Positions 15,217 through 25,440 of a stretch of 62,504 bases of DNA are shown here, in pieces (position 1 is the first letter of the stretch; every line of letters starts with the position of its first letter). A program made the translations under genes and the position numbers. The notes under the pieces were generated by a model. That model did no database searches. It worked only from the letters and a program-made list of their open reading frames with translations, and was not told the DNA's origin. The stretch is from Acidobacteriota bacterium (GTDB lineage: Bacteria; Acidobacteriota; Terriglobia; 20CM-2-55-15), in the NCBI GenBank assembly GCA_003223875.1, contig QHWY01000085.1:1-62504 (forward strand), read 5' to 3'.

Positions 15217-17075
15217 GGCGTGGCTCCTTTCAAGATGACAGACAACACCTCGACCGGCGTTTCATAGCGATCGAACGGGCCGCGAATCTGAACGCCCTGA
15301 ACCATTCCGTGAATACGTTCGAGAATCTCTCGAGCGATGAATATGCCCTCATTACGCGCATAATCCGGGCTTTTCGATTGAGCCTCACGCATGCGGTTCA
15401 GGATGGCATCCGGAATCGAGCAGCCGGGGATTTCGTAGTTCAGAAATTCCGCGGTTTTGTAATTCGGCAGCGGCACGATTGCGGCGATGACTGGGATTTT
15501 AGAATTCCCCGAGCGGTCGAGAAAGCGCTCGAGAACAGCGGCATCAAAGACCGGCTGTGTCAGAACAAATTCTGCCCCCGCATCGACCTTATAGAAGAAG
15601 CGCTTCGATTCCAGATCGTTCATGGCACCCGGATTTGCTCCCACGCCAATCACGAATCCGGTCGGTTTTCCGATCGATTTACCTCCCACGTCCACGCCGT
15701 GATTCAAGCGGTTGACCATATTCGTCAGGCCAATGGAATCGACCTCATAAATGGCGGTGGCATCGCTATGCTCGCCGATCTGATGCGGATCGCCGGTTAG
15801 GAGAAGAAGATTGCGAAGACCCAGAGCGTAGGCACCGAGCAAGTCGGATTGCATGCCCAGTAGATTCTTGTCGCGGCATGTGTAGTGGGCAAGACTTTCG
15901 ATTTCCGTGGACTTTTCCAACAGCACTGCCAGAGAAATTGCGCTCATGCGCGCGCTGGAAGGCGGAGCGTCGGGAACATTGATCGCGTCGACGTCCTGGG
16001 CTTGAAGGTACTTGGCTTTTTCGATCGCCTCCGCGAAGTCGTGGCCGAGAGGCGGAATCATCTCCACGATCTTAATAAATTCTCTTCTGGCGAGTTTCCC
16101 TCCGAGCCTAGATTTGGATTCCAGTGGAATCGAAGCTGCGCCCTGTCCCTCTGGGGGAAGACGGCGCGCAGAAGGCGTGCCAAGTGAGGGTCCCAGGACT
16201 ACCGAACCCGCGGACTTCACTGCCGCGCGGATCGCCTTGATATGTTGCGGCGTCGTCCCGCAGCAGCCGCCAACAATACGGACGCCATACTGAACAAATT
16301 TCTTTGCATACGACGCCATGTATTCCGGCGAGCCCAGGTAAATATTGCGTCCTTCGACATTCCTGGGTTTGCCCGCGTTTGGCTGTACCGACAGCTTTCT
16401 GGCCGTCACACCGGCAATACGTTCGATCGCATCCAGCATGACTTGGGGCCCAACGCTGCAGTTGAGGCCCAGAACATCGGCGCCCCATTCCTCCAGGCGT
16501 TTTGCGAAAACTTCCGGAGGCGTCCCCTCGGGGCTGTTACCGTCTTCTTCGATCGACATTTGCACGATCAGCGGGCGATCGGTGATGTCACGAACGCCGC
16601 GAATTGCCGCGTAGACCTCATTCAAATCGAAGAACGTTTCGAGGATAAACACATCGACATCGCCGTCGGCGAGCGCCTGGGCCTGCTCTCGAAAGATTGC
16701 CCGCGCTTCTTCAATCGCCGTCTTGCCCCACGGTTCGATGCGAATTCCCAATGGACCGATCGCACCCGCCACCCAGACTTTATCGCCGGCGATGTCGCGG
16801 GCGATCCGCGCGCCTTGACTGTTGATTTCGCGGATATGTTCGGCGAGACCATGGGTCATCAGCTTTGTCCGATTCGCTCCGAACGTATTGGTTTCGATGA
16901 TGTCAGCGCCGGCGTTGATGTAATCGAAATGAACCTCGCGGACAAGCTGCGGGTTAGAAATATTCAGTTCATCGAAGCAGCGGCTGATGAACACGCCTTT
17001 GCTGTAGAGCATCGTCCCCATCGCCCCATCACACACGAGGACATGATCTTCCAACCGAGACAAGAGGTCCTGCAT
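15213..17075 (-). CDS. bifunctional homocysteine S-methyltransferase / methylenetetrahydrofolate reductase
   Basis: From the ATG at 17075 the product has 620 residues. Residues 1-290 form a homocysteine methyltransferase domain, with VCDGAMGTMLYSKG at the start and the zinc ligands in GLNCSVGP and GGCCGTTP. Residues from about 350 to the end form the MTHFR domain (TCRDKNLLGMQSDLLGAYAL, LLTGDPHQIGEH, FVLTQPVFD). The fusion resembles YitJ of Bacillus and would make methionine and the methyl-folate donor. The linker at about 300-345 (SARRLPPEGQGA) looks repeat-derived. A longer frame up to 17198 encodes no family-like sequence. No SAM riboswitch was recognised upstream. Confidence 0.9.
   Translation of the reverse strand: MQDLLSRLEDHVLVCDGAMGTMLYSKGVFISRCFDELNISNPQLVREVHFDYINAGADIIETNTFGANRTKLMTHGLAEHIREINSQGARIARDIAGDKVWVAGAIGPLGIRIEPWGKTAIEEARAIFREQAQALADGDVDVFILETFFDLNEVYAAIRGVRDITDRPLIVQMSIEEDGNSPEGTPPEVFAKRLEEWGADVLGLNCSVGPQVMLDAIERIAGVTARKLSVQPNAGKPRNVEGRNIYLGSPEYMASYAKKFVQYGVRIVGGCCGTTPQHIKAIRAAVKSAGSVVLGPSLGTPSARRLPPEGQGAASIPLESKSRLGGKLARREFIKIVEMIPPLGHDFAEAIEKAKYLQAQDVDAINVPDAPPSSARMSAISLAVLLEKSTEIESLAHYTCRDKNLLGMQSDLLGAYALGLRNLLLLTGDPHQIGEHSDATAIYEVDSIGLTNMVNRLNHGVDVGGKSIGKPTGFVIGVGANPGAMNDLESKRFFYKVDAGAEFVLTQPVFDAAVLERFLDRSGNSKIPVIAAIVPLPNYKTAEFLNYEIPGCSIPDAILNRMREAQSKSPDYARNEGIFIAREILERIHGMVQGVQIRGPFDRYETPVEVLSVILKGATP
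16110..16200. repeat. probable palindromic-repeat insert coding in frame in the MTHFR fusion linker
   Basis: Read on the minus strand, this stretch gives GTPSARRLPPEGQGAAS in the interdomain linker. It has the Pro/Gly/Arg composition of translated repeats and the GCGCGCCGTCTTCCCC core of a GC-rich hairpin, quite unlike the flanking domains. It is not one of the class A or B elements proper. Confidence 0.4.
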
Positions 17076-17112
17076 AGGAGGAAAGTCTAATATAGGTCCC
17101 GCTATGGATGAT

Positions 17113-17181
17113 GTCGAATCCACGCGCCCATCTCGGCGCAGTCCAAGCGCGATAGCGCGCAGCCTCAAGCGTGGAGTCGAC
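17113..17181. repeat. imperfect long hairpin upstream of the methyltransferase/MTHFR gene
   Basis: GTCGAATCCACGC (17113-17125) pairs with GCGTGGAGTCGAC (17169-17181) with one mismatch; GCGCG-rich inverted segments lie within the loop. It sits in the divergent gap between the methyltransferase fusion and the thiolase remnant. A transcriptional or repeat role is possible; no known riboswitch fits. Confidence 0.4.
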
Positions 17182-17216
17182 GTAATCCCGTACGGCACTT
17201 AGATATAATTTTTTAA

Positions 17217-17326
17217 GTGAAGGACATTGTCATCGTTTCAGGCAAACGGACTCCAAACGTTACGGACTCGCTGCGACGTGTATCGGCGGCGGGCAAGGAA
17301 TCGCAATGATTGTGGAGGCAATCTGA
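17217..17326 (+). pseudogene. remnant of an acetyl-CoA acetyltransferase (thiolase) gene
   Basis: A GTG at 17217 starts VKDIVIVSGKRTP, the standard N-terminus of thiolases. After about eight more bases a different frame reads GLAATCIGGGQGIAMIVEAI and stops at 17324-17326. That is the thiolase C-terminus including the catalytic CxGGGQG cysteine loop. Roughly 350 internal codons are missing. The stop overlaps the ATG of the hydroxyacyl-CoA dehydrogenase gene (TGATG), so the collapsed gene still fuses the operon's 5' leader and Shine-Dalgarno (GGAGG) to the next gene. A thiolase followed by a 3-hydroxyacyl-CoA dehydrogenase is a common pairing. Confidence 0.75.
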
Positions 17327-18204
17327 TGGCTATCAAAAAAGTCGGCGTTTTGGGTTGCGGACTCATGGGATCCGGTATTGCGCAGGTCTCGGCCACTGCG
17401 GGTTACCCCACCCTCGTCAAGGAAGTCGCAGACGATTTCCTGAAGAAAGGAATATCGTCGATTGAAAAATCATTGGGAAGATTTGTTGACAAGGGCACCA
17501 TCACCTCCGATCAACGCAACGAAACGCTAGGACGATTAAAAGGAACCACAAAATTTGAAGATCTTGGGGATTGCGACATCGTCATCGAGGCCATTACCGA
17601 AAACCTGCAACTCAAACGAGAAACTTACGCAACAATCGACAAGATCGTAAAACCCTTGGCGATTTTTGCAAGTAATACATCATCGCTCGTGATCACGGAA
17701 ATGATGACCGCAACGAAACGAGTTGACCGCTTCATAGGTATGCACTTCTTCAATCCGGTACCGTTGATGAAACTTGTGGAAGTCGTCGGGACGATTACGA
17801 CATCGAAAGAGATTCTCGATGAAGCGATGAAGTTTGTTGCGAGCCTGGGCAAAGTTCCGATCCGAACGTCGGATCGATCCGGATTTATCGTCAACCGGTT
17901 GCTCGTTCCCTATTTGCTCGATGCAATTCGAGCCCTGGAAGAAGGCGCCGGCAACGTCGAGGACATCGATAAAGGCATGAAGCTGGGGTGCGGCTACCCG
18001 ATGGGCCCGTTTACATTGCTCGACTTCGTGGGCCTGGAGACGACCTACTACATTGCCAATATCATGTTCGAAGAATTTCGCGAGAAACGCTTTGCGCCGC
18101 CGCCGCTGCTCAAACGTCTTGTCCTGGCCGGTCATCACGGCAAGAAAACCGGCCGCGGCTTTTACGACTACTCGGACCCCGCCAATCCGAAAGCGTTGTA
18201 TTAA
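17326..18204 (+). CDS. 3-hydroxybutyryl-CoA dehydrogenase
   Basis: From the ATG at 17326 (GGAGG 8 bases upstream) the product has 292 residues. The N-terminal Rossmann fold opens KKVGVLGCGLMGSGIAQV (GxGxxG, binds NAD(P)). The catalytic His is in FIGMHFFNPVPLMKLVE and the Glu partner follows the helix SGFIVNRLLVPYLLDAIR. The C-terminal domain carries YPMGPFTLLDFVGLETTYYI and KTGRGFYDY. It oxidises (S)-3-hydroxybutyryl-CoA to acetoacetyl-CoA in short-chain fatty acid or butanoate metabolism. The collapsed thiolase would have supplied the neighbouring step. Confidence 0.9.
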   Translation: MAIKKVGVLGCGLMGSGIAQVSATAGYPTLVKEVADDFLKKGISSIEKSLGRFVDKGTITSDQRNETLGRLKGTTKFEDLGDCDIVIEAITENLQLKRETYATIDKIVKPLAIFASNTSSLVITEMMTATKRVDRFIGMHFFNPVPLMKLVEVVGTITTSKEILDEAMKFVASLGKVPIRTSDRSGFIVNRLLVPYLLDAIRALEEGAGNVEDIDKGMKLGCGYPMGPFTLLDFVGLETTYYIANIMFEEFREKRFAPPPLLKRLVLAGHHGKKTGRGFYDYSDPANPKALY

Positions 18205-18205
18205 A

Positions 18206-18387
18206 CTGTAGCGGCGACTCCCCTCCTAAGTTAGGAGGGGTGCCCGAGCGACAGCGAGGGCGGGGTGGTTCCAATGGAAACCACCCCCGGCTTCGCTCAC
18301 TTCGTTCGAGGCTTCGCCCCATCGGGCTCGCGCTTCGCGGTTCGCGAAGCCACCCCTTCTAACTTAGGAGGGGAGTCGCCGCTACAG
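18206..18387. repeat. class B palindromic repeat with class A-like tips
   Basis: The arms CTGTAGCGGCGACTCCCCTC and GAGGGGAGTCGCCGCTACAG are perfect inverted copies extended by CTAAGTTAGG and CCTAACTTAG. The GGGGTGGTT and AACCACCCC pair is inside. The outer CTGTAGCGGCG tips are those of class A elements, so the two families share ends. It separates the dehydrogenase gene from ribH by almost its full length. Confidence 0.8.
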
Positions 18388-18389
18388 TT

Positions 18390-18803
18390 ATGTACCGATT
18401 TGCCATCATCGCCAGCGAATACAATTCCGTCATTATGGATCGGCTCATTGCCGGCGCGCGGCGAGCGCTGAAAGATCAGAAGCACGTGAATCTCATCCGT
18501 GTTCCGGGATCTTTTGAGATCCCGATGGCGGTGAAGCACGCCGCCTTATCGAAGAAGTACGATGGGATCGTCGCGCTGGGATGTGTGCTGCGCGGCGAGA
18601 CACTGCATTTCGAATACATCAGCCGCGCTGTCAGCGATGGACTGCAACGCGTTGCGCTGGAAACAGGTATCCCGGTGGGTTTCGGCGTCCTGACAGTGGA
18701 TACCGTGGAGCAAGCGATGGAACGTTCCGGTGAATCGGGCAACAAAGGGTTTGAAGCGGCGATGGCCGCTTCTCAGATGATTAATGTGCTCCGCGAGATT
18801 TGA
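18390..18803 (+). CDS. ribH: 6,7-dimethyl-8-ribityllumazine synthase
   Basis: The 137 residues match RibH: VPGSFEIPMAVKHAA (substrate phosphate and ring contacts), then GCVLRGETLHFEYIS with the catalytic His, and PVGFGVLTVDTVEQAMERSG. The protein assembles to pentamers or 60-mers and makes the penultimate riboflavin intermediate. The usual N-terminus is about 10-15 residues longer; here the ATG lies 2 bases after a class B repeat. The repeat may have trimmed the 5' end, and the upstream region has no convincing Shine-Dalgarno. The stop overlaps nusB. Confidence 0.88.
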   Translation: MYRFAIIASEYNSVIMDRLIAGARRALKDQKHVNLIRVPGSFEIPMAVKHAALSKKYDGIVALGCVLRGETLHFEYISRAVSDGLQRVALETGIPVGFGVLTVDTVEQAMERSGESGNKGFEAAMAASQMINVLREI

Positions 18804-19210
18804 TGGGACCACGACGCAAAGCCAGAGAATACGCGCTCCAAATGCTGTTCCAGTGGGATATCACGCGCGATAGCATCGATCAGATTGCGGCCACTTTCTT
18901 CAATGGCCAAGATGAGGATCCCTCTGTGGCGGTGTTCGCTCGCCAGCTTGTGACACGGACCGTAGAGCACGTGGAACAAATCGATGCGTTAATTCGGCGT
19001 CATGCCGAGCACTGGCGGCTGGATCGCATGGCCACGGTAGATCGTAATTTGCTTCGTCTGGCAACTCAGGAATTCCTGTTCGACAAGGAAACTCCCAAGA
19101 CTGTGGTCATCAACGAAGCGATCGAGATCGCGCGGCGCTTCAGCACTCAGGAGTCGCCTCAGTTCATCAACGGTATTCTCGACAGCATCAAGAAAGAACT
19201 GGAAGGTTAA
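18803..19210 (+). CDS. nusB: transcription antitermination factor NusB
   Basis: The 135 residues follow NusB: RRKAREYALQMLFQWDITRD at the start, then the helical core ending WRLDRMATVDRNLLRLATQE and KTVVINEAIEIARRFSTQES with FINGILDSI. NusB binds boxA RNA and NusE (S10) in rRNA antitermination. The ATG at 18803 overlaps the ribH stop (ATGA), the classic ribH-nusB coupling. lysS begins immediately after its stop. Confidence 0.92.
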   Translation: MGPRRKAREYALQMLFQWDITRDSIDQIAATFFNGQDEDPSVAVFARQLVTRTVEHVEQIDALIRRHAEHWRLDRMATVDRNLLRLATQEFLFDKETPKTVVINEAIEIARRFSTQESPQFINGILDSIKKELEG

Positions 19211-20683
19211 GTGGAGCCGCTCGAACAGATTCGCATTCAAAAGCTGCAGCAGATCAAGGAGCTCGGTGTCGAGGCGTACCCGACGTATTACCGTTATACG
19301 CATACGCTTGCTGAAGTGGTAAGGCAATTCTCGGCCAAGACTGCCGAAGAATTGGAACAGAGTCAACAGCGAGTTCGAGTCGCGGGCAGGATTCTGACGA
19401 ACCGCCCGTTTGGTAAAGCGGGCTTTGTCACGTTGTCGGACGGCGAAGGCCAGCTCCAGATATACGCGAAGAAAGATCGCCTGCCCGAACGAGACTTCCA
19501 ACTATACAAACTGTTTGATATTGGTGACTTCGTCGGTGTTGAAGGAACGCTGTTTCGCACGAAGACCGGCGAACTGACGGTGCTTGCGGGCGAGCTGACA
19601 TTTTTGGCCAAGTGTTTCCTGCCGTTGCCGGAGAAATGGCACGGACTGAGGGACATTGAAATCCGTTACCGCCAGCGCTACGTCGATCTCGTCGTGAATC
19701 GCGAAGTCCGCGACGTATTTGTCAAACGCGGCGTCATTATTCGTGAATTGCGAAGGTTTCTCGACGATCGTGAGTATCTCGAAGTCGAAACGCCGATCTT
19801 GCACCCGATCGCCGGCGGGGCACTCGCGAAGCCGTTCAAGACGCATCACAACGCGCTTGACATGTCTCTTTATCTGCGCATCGCGCCCGAGCTGTATTTG
19901 AAGCGTCTCATCGTGGGTGGGTTGAATCGCGTCTACGACTTGAATCGAATCTTCCGCAACGAAGGCATCTCGACCCGCCACAACCCGGAATTCACGATGC
20001 TCGAGTTCTATCAAGCGTATAGCAACTACGCCGACTTGATGGATCTCACCGAAGAGATGCTGGCCGGCATCGCGGAAAAAGTGTGCGGTTCGAGGGTGAT
20101 CACCTACGACGACCAGCAGATCGATTTTCGGAAGTGGACGCGGCTCTCGATGAAAGAAGCGATCTTGAAGTTTTCACCGGAGAAGATTGATGAAGAGGGG
20201 CTGAGGAATCGTGCGGCAGTCGAGGCGTTATTGAAACGCCTGCATGCCGAGTTCGATCCCAAGTTGCCGCTCGGCAATCTGATCGGACTCTTGTTTGAGA
20301 CTCTAGCCGAACAGCATTTGATCCAACCGACGTTCATCTACGACTACCCAGTTGAACTGTCGCCGCTATCAAAACAAAAAGCAAGCGATCCAAGTCTGGT
20401 TGAGCGCTTCGAGCTGTACATTGGAGGGATGGAGATCGCCAACGGCTATTCCGAGTTGAATGATCCTATAGATCAACGCGAGCGATTTCTTTCGCAGTTG
20501 CAACAGCGGGAACGCGGTGATGAGGAAGCGCACCAGATGGATGAAGACTATATCCGCGCCCTGAGCTACGGGATGCCTCCGACAGCCGGTGAAGGCATCG
20601 GAGTGGATCGGCTGACCATGTTATTGACGAACTCCACGTCAATAAGAGACGTGATCTTATTCCCGCACTTGAGGGCGGAGTGA
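19211..20683 (+). CDS. lysS: lysyl-tRNA synthetase, class II
   Basis: The 490 residues start with GTG right after the nusB stop. An OB-fold anticodon-binding domain ([20 protein letters not shown]) is followed by class II motif 1 around [20 protein letters not shown], motif 2 ([20 protein letters not shown]) and motif 3 ([15 protein letters not shown]). The order and length match bacterial LysS. The protein charges tRNA-Lys in the cytoplasm. Confidence 0.95.
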   Translation: MEPLEQIRIQKLQQIKELGVEAYPTYYRYTHTLAEVVRQFSAKTAEELEQSQQRVRVAGRILTNRPFGKAGFVTLSDGEGQLQIYAKKDRLPERDFQLYKLFDIGDFVGVEGTLFRTKTGELTVLAGELTFLAKCFLPLPEKWHGLRDIEIRYRQRYVDLVVNREVRDVFVKRGVIIRELRRFLDDREYLEVETPILHPIAGGALAKPFKTHHNALDMSLYLRIAPELYLKRLIVGGLNRVYDLNRIFRNEGISTRHNPEFTMLEFYQAYSNYADLMDLTEEMLAGIAEKVCGSRVITYDDQQIDFRKWTRLSMKEAILKFSPEKIDEEGLRNRAAVEALLKRLHAEFDPKLPLGNLIGLLFETLAEQHLIQPTFIYDYPVELSPLSKQKASDPSLVERFELYIGGMEIANGYSELNDPIDQRERFLSQLQQRERGDEEAHQMDEDYIRALSYGMPPTAGEGIGVDRLTMLLTNSTSIRDVILFPHLRAE

Positions 20684-20709
20684 GAAGGGAGCCTTCGTTG
20701 AACAGGCGC

Positions 20710-20909
20710 ATTCCCCTCCTTGCATCACTGCAAGGGGTGGCTGCGTCATCAACAAAATTTTGCGGAGCCACCGAAGCTGACGCAGCCGGGGTGGTTTTCC
20801 TTCTTGTTCTCAATCGGAAAACCACCCCGGCCTCGCGATCAGCGGAGGCTTCGCGGCATTTTATGGGTCGCTCGGCCACCCCTCCTTGCGGTGATGCAAG
20901 GAGGGGAAT
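20710..20909. repeat. class B palindromic repeat
   Basis: Outer arms ATTCCCCTCCTTGCATCAC and GTGATGCAAGGAGGGGAAT are perfectly inverted. Inside lie GGGGTGGCTGCG, GGGGTGGTTTTCC and GGAAAACCACCCC. It lies between lysS and the LolC-like gene; no ORF is supported. Confidence 0.8.
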
Positions 20910-20960
20910 GCGCTCGAGTCGCAGGTCTTGTCAAATCTTGAGACCCCCGCCCTGCCTTTT

Positions 20961-22178
20961 ATGAAATTCGAATTGATGGTCGCCATTCGATATCTCAGAG
21001 CCAAGCGTAAACAGGCTGTCATTTCTCTCATCACCTTGATCTCCGTCATCGGTGTCAGTGCCGGGGTCGCTGCTTTGATCATCGCGCTCGCCATCAATGC
21101 CGGATTTCGGGATGACCTGCAGAAGAGATTGCTTGGAGCCCAAGCGCACGTTTCGGTGCTGCGCAAGGATCGGGCTATAGGCATCGCCGATTACCTGCGG
21201 ATCGCGAAAGAGATTGAGCAAGTTCCTGGTGTCGTGTTTGCCGCCCCTGCCGTCTATCAGAAAGGTTTGATCTACAGCGGAACACAGGCGAACGGCATCA
21301 TCGTCAAGGGCATTATCCCGGAGATGGAGAGTCCGTTGTCCGCGCTTTCGGCCAACATGGTGGACGGAAGTCTCAAAGACTTTCGAGATGACTCCGTGAT
21401 CCTCGGCAAGGAGTTGTCGAAAACGCTAGGCACTTTCCACGGCGATCGCGTGAAAATTGTCAGTATCGAGACGTCGCTAACTCCGTTAGGGGCGATCCCT
21501 CGCAATCGGACATTCACAGTAAGCGGATTATTCGAATCCGGTCTCTACGAGTTGGACAGCACGTGGGTTTACGTTCCTCTCACTGCCGCTCAACGGCTGT
21601 TCGGCCTGGGAGACGTCGCGTCTACGATCGAAGTGAAGGTGAACGACATCTATCAAGCGAAAGCCATTGGGCAAAAGATTATCGATCGAATCGGCGGCGA
21701 TTTCGACTTTACCGATTGGATGACGATGAACCAATCTATCTTCCAAGCACTTCGGCTGGAACGTATCGTGACGCTCATCACGATCGGCTTGATCGTTCTG
21801 GTCGCTGCGCTGAATATCGTCGCGACGCTTATCATGATGGTTTTGGAGAAAACACGAGATATCGCAATTCTCATGTCGATGGGAGCGACAAAGAACAACA
21901 TCCGCCGCATTTTTATTTTACAGGGCGTCATTATCGGCGTGATCGGCACGACTTTCGGAGTCGTGGTTGGGCAGGCGGCATGCCGGATTGCGGACAAGTA
22001 TCATCTGATCAGCCTCGCGCCCGACGTTTATTCGATCGCTTACGTTCCCTTCAAAGCAGCAGCGGTGGATTCGGCAATCGTCGCCGTTTTAGCCGTTCTG
22101 ATTAGCTTTGTTGCGACGCTCTATCCTTCGGCCGCAGCTTCGAAACTCCAACCTGTCGAAGCGCTGCGATACGAATGA
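20961..22178 (+). CDS. lipoprotein-releasing ABC transporter permease (LolC/LolE type)
   Basis: Taking the ATG at 20961 the product has 405 residues: a first membrane segment within AVISLITLISVIGVSAGVAA, a long periplasmic MacB-like domain (about 50-270) and three C-terminal membrane segments containing LVAALNIVATLIMMVLEKTR and the cytoplasmic coupling loop. This is the LolC/E architecture. With the adjacent LolD-like ATPase it would extract outer-membrane lipoproteins from the inner membrane. One permease gene is present, so it may act as a homodimer (LolF-like). The stop overlaps the ATPase gene by 4 bases. Confidence 0.85.
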   Translation: MKFELMVAIRYLRAKRKQAVISLITLISVIGVSAGVAALIIALAINAGFRDDLQKRLLGAQAHVSVLRKDRAIGIADYLRIAKEIEQVPGVVFAAPAVYQKGLIYSGTQANGIIVKGIIPEMESPLSALSANMVDGSLKDFRDDSVILGKELSKTLGTFHGDRVKIVSIETSLTPLGAIPRNRTFTVSGLFESGLYELDSTWVYVPLTAAQRLFGLGDVASTIEVKVNDIYQAKAIGQKIIDRIGGDFDFTDWMTMNQSIFQALRLERIVTLITIGLIVLVAALNIVATLIMMVLEKTRDIAILMSMGATKNNIRRIFILQGVIIGVIGTTFGVVVGQAACRIADKYHLISLAPDVYSIAYVPFKAAAVDSAIVAVLAVLISFVATLYPSAAASKLQPVEALRYE

Positions 22179-22846
22179 TTCGGGCTCGAAGTCTCACGAA
22201 GATTTACAAAAGCCCCGCATCTCAAGTGGTCGTTTTCGAAGAGCTGAACTTCGAGGTCCAGCATAGCAGCCTTGTCGCGATAATTGGCCCTTCGGGTGCA
22301 GGAAAGAGCACTTTGCTTCACCTTCTGGGCGGGTTGGACCGTCCCACACGAGGCGATGTGCAGTTTAAGAATGAGAATATCTTTCAATGGGAAGCTGCGG
22401 AGCTTGCTCAGTTCAGAAACCGTCATATCGGTTTTGTCTTTCAATTTCATCATCTTCTGCCGGAATTCACCGCCCTCGAGAATACCATGATGCCCAAGCT
22501 CATTCGGGGTGACGACCGCAAGGGTACAGAAGTGGAGGCGCGTGAAATCCTAAACCGGGTCGGTCTCAGCCATCGGCTCGACCACAAAGTGGGTGAAGTC
22601 TCCGGGGGTGAACAACAGCGGATCGCCATCGCCCGGGCTTTGATCGGCCGGCCCGAACTGCTATTGGCCGATGAACCGACCGGCAATCTCGACCACCGAA
22701 CCGGCGACGCTATTTTTCAGATGATCCGCGAACTGCATCGGGAGAGAGGGCTTACCTCGGTCATCGTTACCCATAATGAGAGGATCGCCGCCCAATGTGA
22801 CGAGGTCTGGGAGCTCGATGCTGGAATGTTGCAAAGAAAGGCATAA
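22175..22846 (+). CDS. lolD: ABC transporter ATPase, LolD type
   Basis: The 223 residues carry Walker A ([20 protein letters not shown], about 39-58), the Q-loop ([18 protein letters not shown]), the ABC signature [16 protein letters not shown] and Walker B with [13 protein letters not shown], then the H-loop VTHN. The [15 protein letters not shown]-loop neighbourhood is a LolD trait. It energises the LolC-like permease, encoded with a 4-base overlap. Confidence 0.92.
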   Translation: MIRARSLTKIYKSPASQVVVFEELNFEVQHSSLVAIIGPSGAGKSTLLHLLGGLDRPTRGDVQFKNENIFQWEAAELAQFRNRHIGFVFQFHHLLPEFTALENTMMPKLIRGDDRKGTEVEAREILNRVGLSHRLDHKVGEVSGGEQQRIAIARALIGRPELLLADEPTGNLDHRTGDAIFQMIRELHRERGLTSVIVTHNERIAAQCDEVWELDAGMLQRKA

Positions 22847-22995
22847 AATTTCAAGGTTGTGAGACTTACATGCATCGTTTAGAATCAAGGCAGCCGCGAA
22901 TTTACGTGCTGATCGAGTTTAAAAAGCGCTGTGAACCACGGTTACGAGGTGAAGTCTGCACACGGTTGACGGCTACATGAGATAATCAAAAGACT

Positions 22996-25440
22996 ATGTT
23001 CGAAAGATACACTGAGAGAGCACGACGGGTTATATTCTTCGCCCGCTATGAAGCTAGCCAGTTCGGAAGCACGACCATCGAAACCGAGCATCTGCTTCTG
23101 GGACTGATCCGCGAAGATAAGAACCTGACTAATCGATTCCTGCGAAATCATTCTTCAATCGAAAGTATTCGTAAGGAAATCGAAGGTCGAACCACGATTC
23201 GTGAGAAAGTCTCGACGTCGATCGATCTTCCTCTTTCGAACGAATGTAAACGCATCCTCGCATATGCCGCCGAAGAGGCGGAGCGTCTGAACCACCGGCA
23301 CATCGGCACCGAACATTTATTGCTCGGCATCCTTCGTGAAGAAAAATGCGTCGCCGCTGAGATTCTTCATGAGAGGGGGCTTCGGCTTAACGCCATTCGA
23401 GAGGAGTTGGCGCGCTCCGTCGTCGACCGTCAAACGCTCATCAAGCCGAAGGAAACGCCGCTACTCAGCGAGTTTTCCCGAGATCTCACCCAGGCCGCGA
23501 TGGATGGTGTTCTGGATCCACTTGTCGGCCGTGATGCAGAGATTGACCGCGTCATTCAAATCCTCTGCCGGAGGACGAAAAACAACCCGGTCCTGATCGG
23601 CGACCCCGGCGTGGGAAAGACAGCAATTGTCGAAGGTCTCGCGCAGCGTATCGTCGATGGCGAGGTTCCATCGTTCCTCTCCGATAAACGCATTCTCGTG
23701 CTTGATCTCTCGCTGATTGTGGCTGGAACGAAATATCGCGGTCAGTTTGAAGAGCGCCTGAAAACTATCATGAAAGAGCTTGTCGATAATCCAAATACGG
23801 TTGTTTTCATCGACGAGTTGCACACACTGGTGGGTGCCGGATCGGCGGAAGGTTCGCTCGACGCCGCGAACATCCTTAAACCGGCATTGTCGCGCGGCGA
23901 GATCCAGTGCATTGGCGCAACAACCCCAGCCGAGTACCGCAAGTCTATCGAGAAGGACCGCTCCTTGGAACGGCGCTTCCAGGCCGTGAAGGTCGGGGCA
24001 CCGAACGAGAACGAAGCCGTGCGGATCCTGCAAGGTGTTAAATCTCGCTACGAAAAGTTCCATATGGTGAACTACACGGATGAGGCGATCGAGTCTGCGG
24101 TGTACCTCTCTAACCGCTACATCCCCGATCGTTTCTTGCCGGATAAAGCGATCGATCTTCTGGATGAAGCGGGCGCGCGTGTGAAGCTGCGCCAGGCGAC
24201 GCTGCCGTCGGAAATGACGGACATCCAGCGGCGCATCAAATTCATCGTCGCTCGGATGGAAAGCGCGATTTCGAGCAAGGACTTCGAAAAGGCGGAACAT
24301 TACAAGAATCAGGAACAGCTCGAGCGTGAGAACCTGCGCAATGTTCGGGAGAAATTCAACATCAGCGAAACCACGAGCATGGGTGTGGTGACCAAAGCCG
24401 ACATCGAAGACGTGGTTTCACGCTGGACAGGCGTTCCGGTCAACTCGATCAAAGAAGAAGAAATGCAGAGGCTCTCGCGAATCGAAGAGGAACTGCATCG
24501 CCGAATTGTCAGCCAGGATCAGGCGATCAACGCGCTGGCTCGCGCCATCCGCCGGTCTCGCGCGGGTTTGAAATCGCCGCATCGTCCGGCGGGTTCGTTT
24601 CTATTCCTCGGGCCGACCGGCGTCGGAAAAACAGAAATGGCGCGATCGCTCGCGCAATTTTTGTTCGGCAGCGAGAAGTCTCTGATCCGCTTCGACATGT
24701 CGGAGTTTATGGAGAAGCATTCCGTATCGAAGCTCATCGGCTCGCCGCCGGGCTATGTTGGCTACGAGGAAGGCGGACAGCTTACGGAACGCGTGAAGCG
24801 GAATCCGTATTCGGTCATTTTGCTCGATGAGATCGAGAAGGCGCATCCGGATGTGTACAACATCCTATTGCAGGTTTTTGAAGACGGGCATTTGACCGAC
24901 GGTCTCGGCAATACCATCGATTTCAAAAACACCATCATCATCATGACGTCGAATATCGGCGCGCGTTTCCTGTCCAAGCACACCAGCCTGGGCTTCCAGG
25001 GACCGAGCGAAGAGGCGACGGCTCAGAAAATGGAAGATGCCGTCATGCAGGAAGTGAAGCGGCTCTTCAATCCCGAATTCATCAACCGGTTGGATGAAAT
25101 CATCATCTTCAACTCCCTGACGAATGAAGATCTGGGCCGCATTGTCGACATGATGATTGCCCAACTGAACGAGAACCTTGCCCATAAGAGGCTCGAGGTC
25201 TCCATCACCGATGACGCGAAACAATGGATTCTCGACAAGGCTTGCCGCGACAAAAACTACGGAGCGCGCCCGTTGCGCCGGGCGATCCAGCGTTATATCG
25301 AGGATCCGTTGTCGGAAGCTCTCATCCAGGGGAATCTCAAGGAGTTGTCCAAAGTCGCGGTTTATATGGAGGGCGGCCAGCTCTGGTATCGTCCCATGGA
25401 TCGGGACCGCGAAGAGGTCGGTGTTCCGCTGAGCATGTAG
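22996..25440 (+). CDS. clpC: ClpC-family AAA+ unfoldase
   Basis: The 814 residues show the ClpC plan: two Clp N repeats (about 1-145), AAA-1 with Walker [11 protein letters not shown] and sensor regions, a UVR-like middle coiled coil ([13 protein letters not shown], about 420-440), and AAA-2 with Walker [11 protein letters not shown] and the C-terminal D2-small domain ([20 protein letters not shown]). The LGF tripeptide in AAA-2 (SLGFQGP) can serve as the ClpP-binding IGF-type loop. It unfolds substrates for ClpP. A 150-bp gap precedes it, and it is followed by a 39-bp perfect palindrome that begins on the last base of the stop codon. Confidence 0.92.
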   Translation: MFERYTERARRVIFFARYEASQFGSTTIETEHLLLGLIREDKNLTNRFLRNHSSIESIRKEIEGRTTIREKVSTSIDLPLSNECKRILAYAAEEAERLNHRHIGTEHLLLGILREEKCVAAEILHERGLRLNAIREELARSVVDRQTLIKPKETPLLSEFSRDLTQAAMDGVLDPLVGRDAEIDRVIQILCRRTKNNPVLIGDPGVGKTAIVEGLAQRIVDGEVPSFLSDKRILVLDLSLIVAGTKYRGQFEERLKTIMKELVDNPNTVVFIDELHTLVGAGSAEGSLDAANILKPALSRGEIQCIGATTPAEYRKSIEKDRSLERRFQAVKVGAPNENEAVRILQGVKSRYEKFHMVNYTDEAIESAVYLSNRYIPDRFLPDKAIDLLDEAGARVKLRQATLPSEMTDIQRRIKFIVARMESAISSKDFEKAEHYKNQEQLERENLRNVREKFNISETTSMGVVTKADIEDVVSRWTGVPVNSIKEEEMQRLSRIEEELHRRIVSQDQAINALARAIRRSRAGLKSPHRPAGSFLFLGPTGVGKTEMARSLAQFLFGSEKSLIRFDMSEFMEKHSVSKLIGSPPGYVGYEEGGQLTERVKRNPYSVILLDEIEKAHPDVYNILLQVFEDGHLTDGLGNTIDFKNTIIIMTSNIGARFLSKHTSLGFQGPSEEATAQKMEDAVMQEVKRLFNPEFINRLDEIIIFNSLTNEDLGRIVDMMIAQLNENLAHKRLEVSITDDAKQWILDKACRDKNYGARPLRRAIQRYIEDPLSEALIQGNLKELSKVAVYMEGGQLWYRPMDRDREEVGVPLSM

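Noticed and set aside
16242..17090. 282-residue open frame on the plus strand
   Set aside because: It lies wholly opposite the methyltransferase domain and has no family-like sequence or start signal.
17076..17216. SAM or cobalamin riboswitch upstream of the methyltransferase/MTHFR gene
   Set aside because: The hairpin at 17113-17181 lacks the conserved kink-turn and core motifs of these riboswitches.
22966..22986. clpC promoter (TTGACG and GATAAT)
   Set aside because: The spacing is only 9 bp, too short for a sigma70-type promoter.
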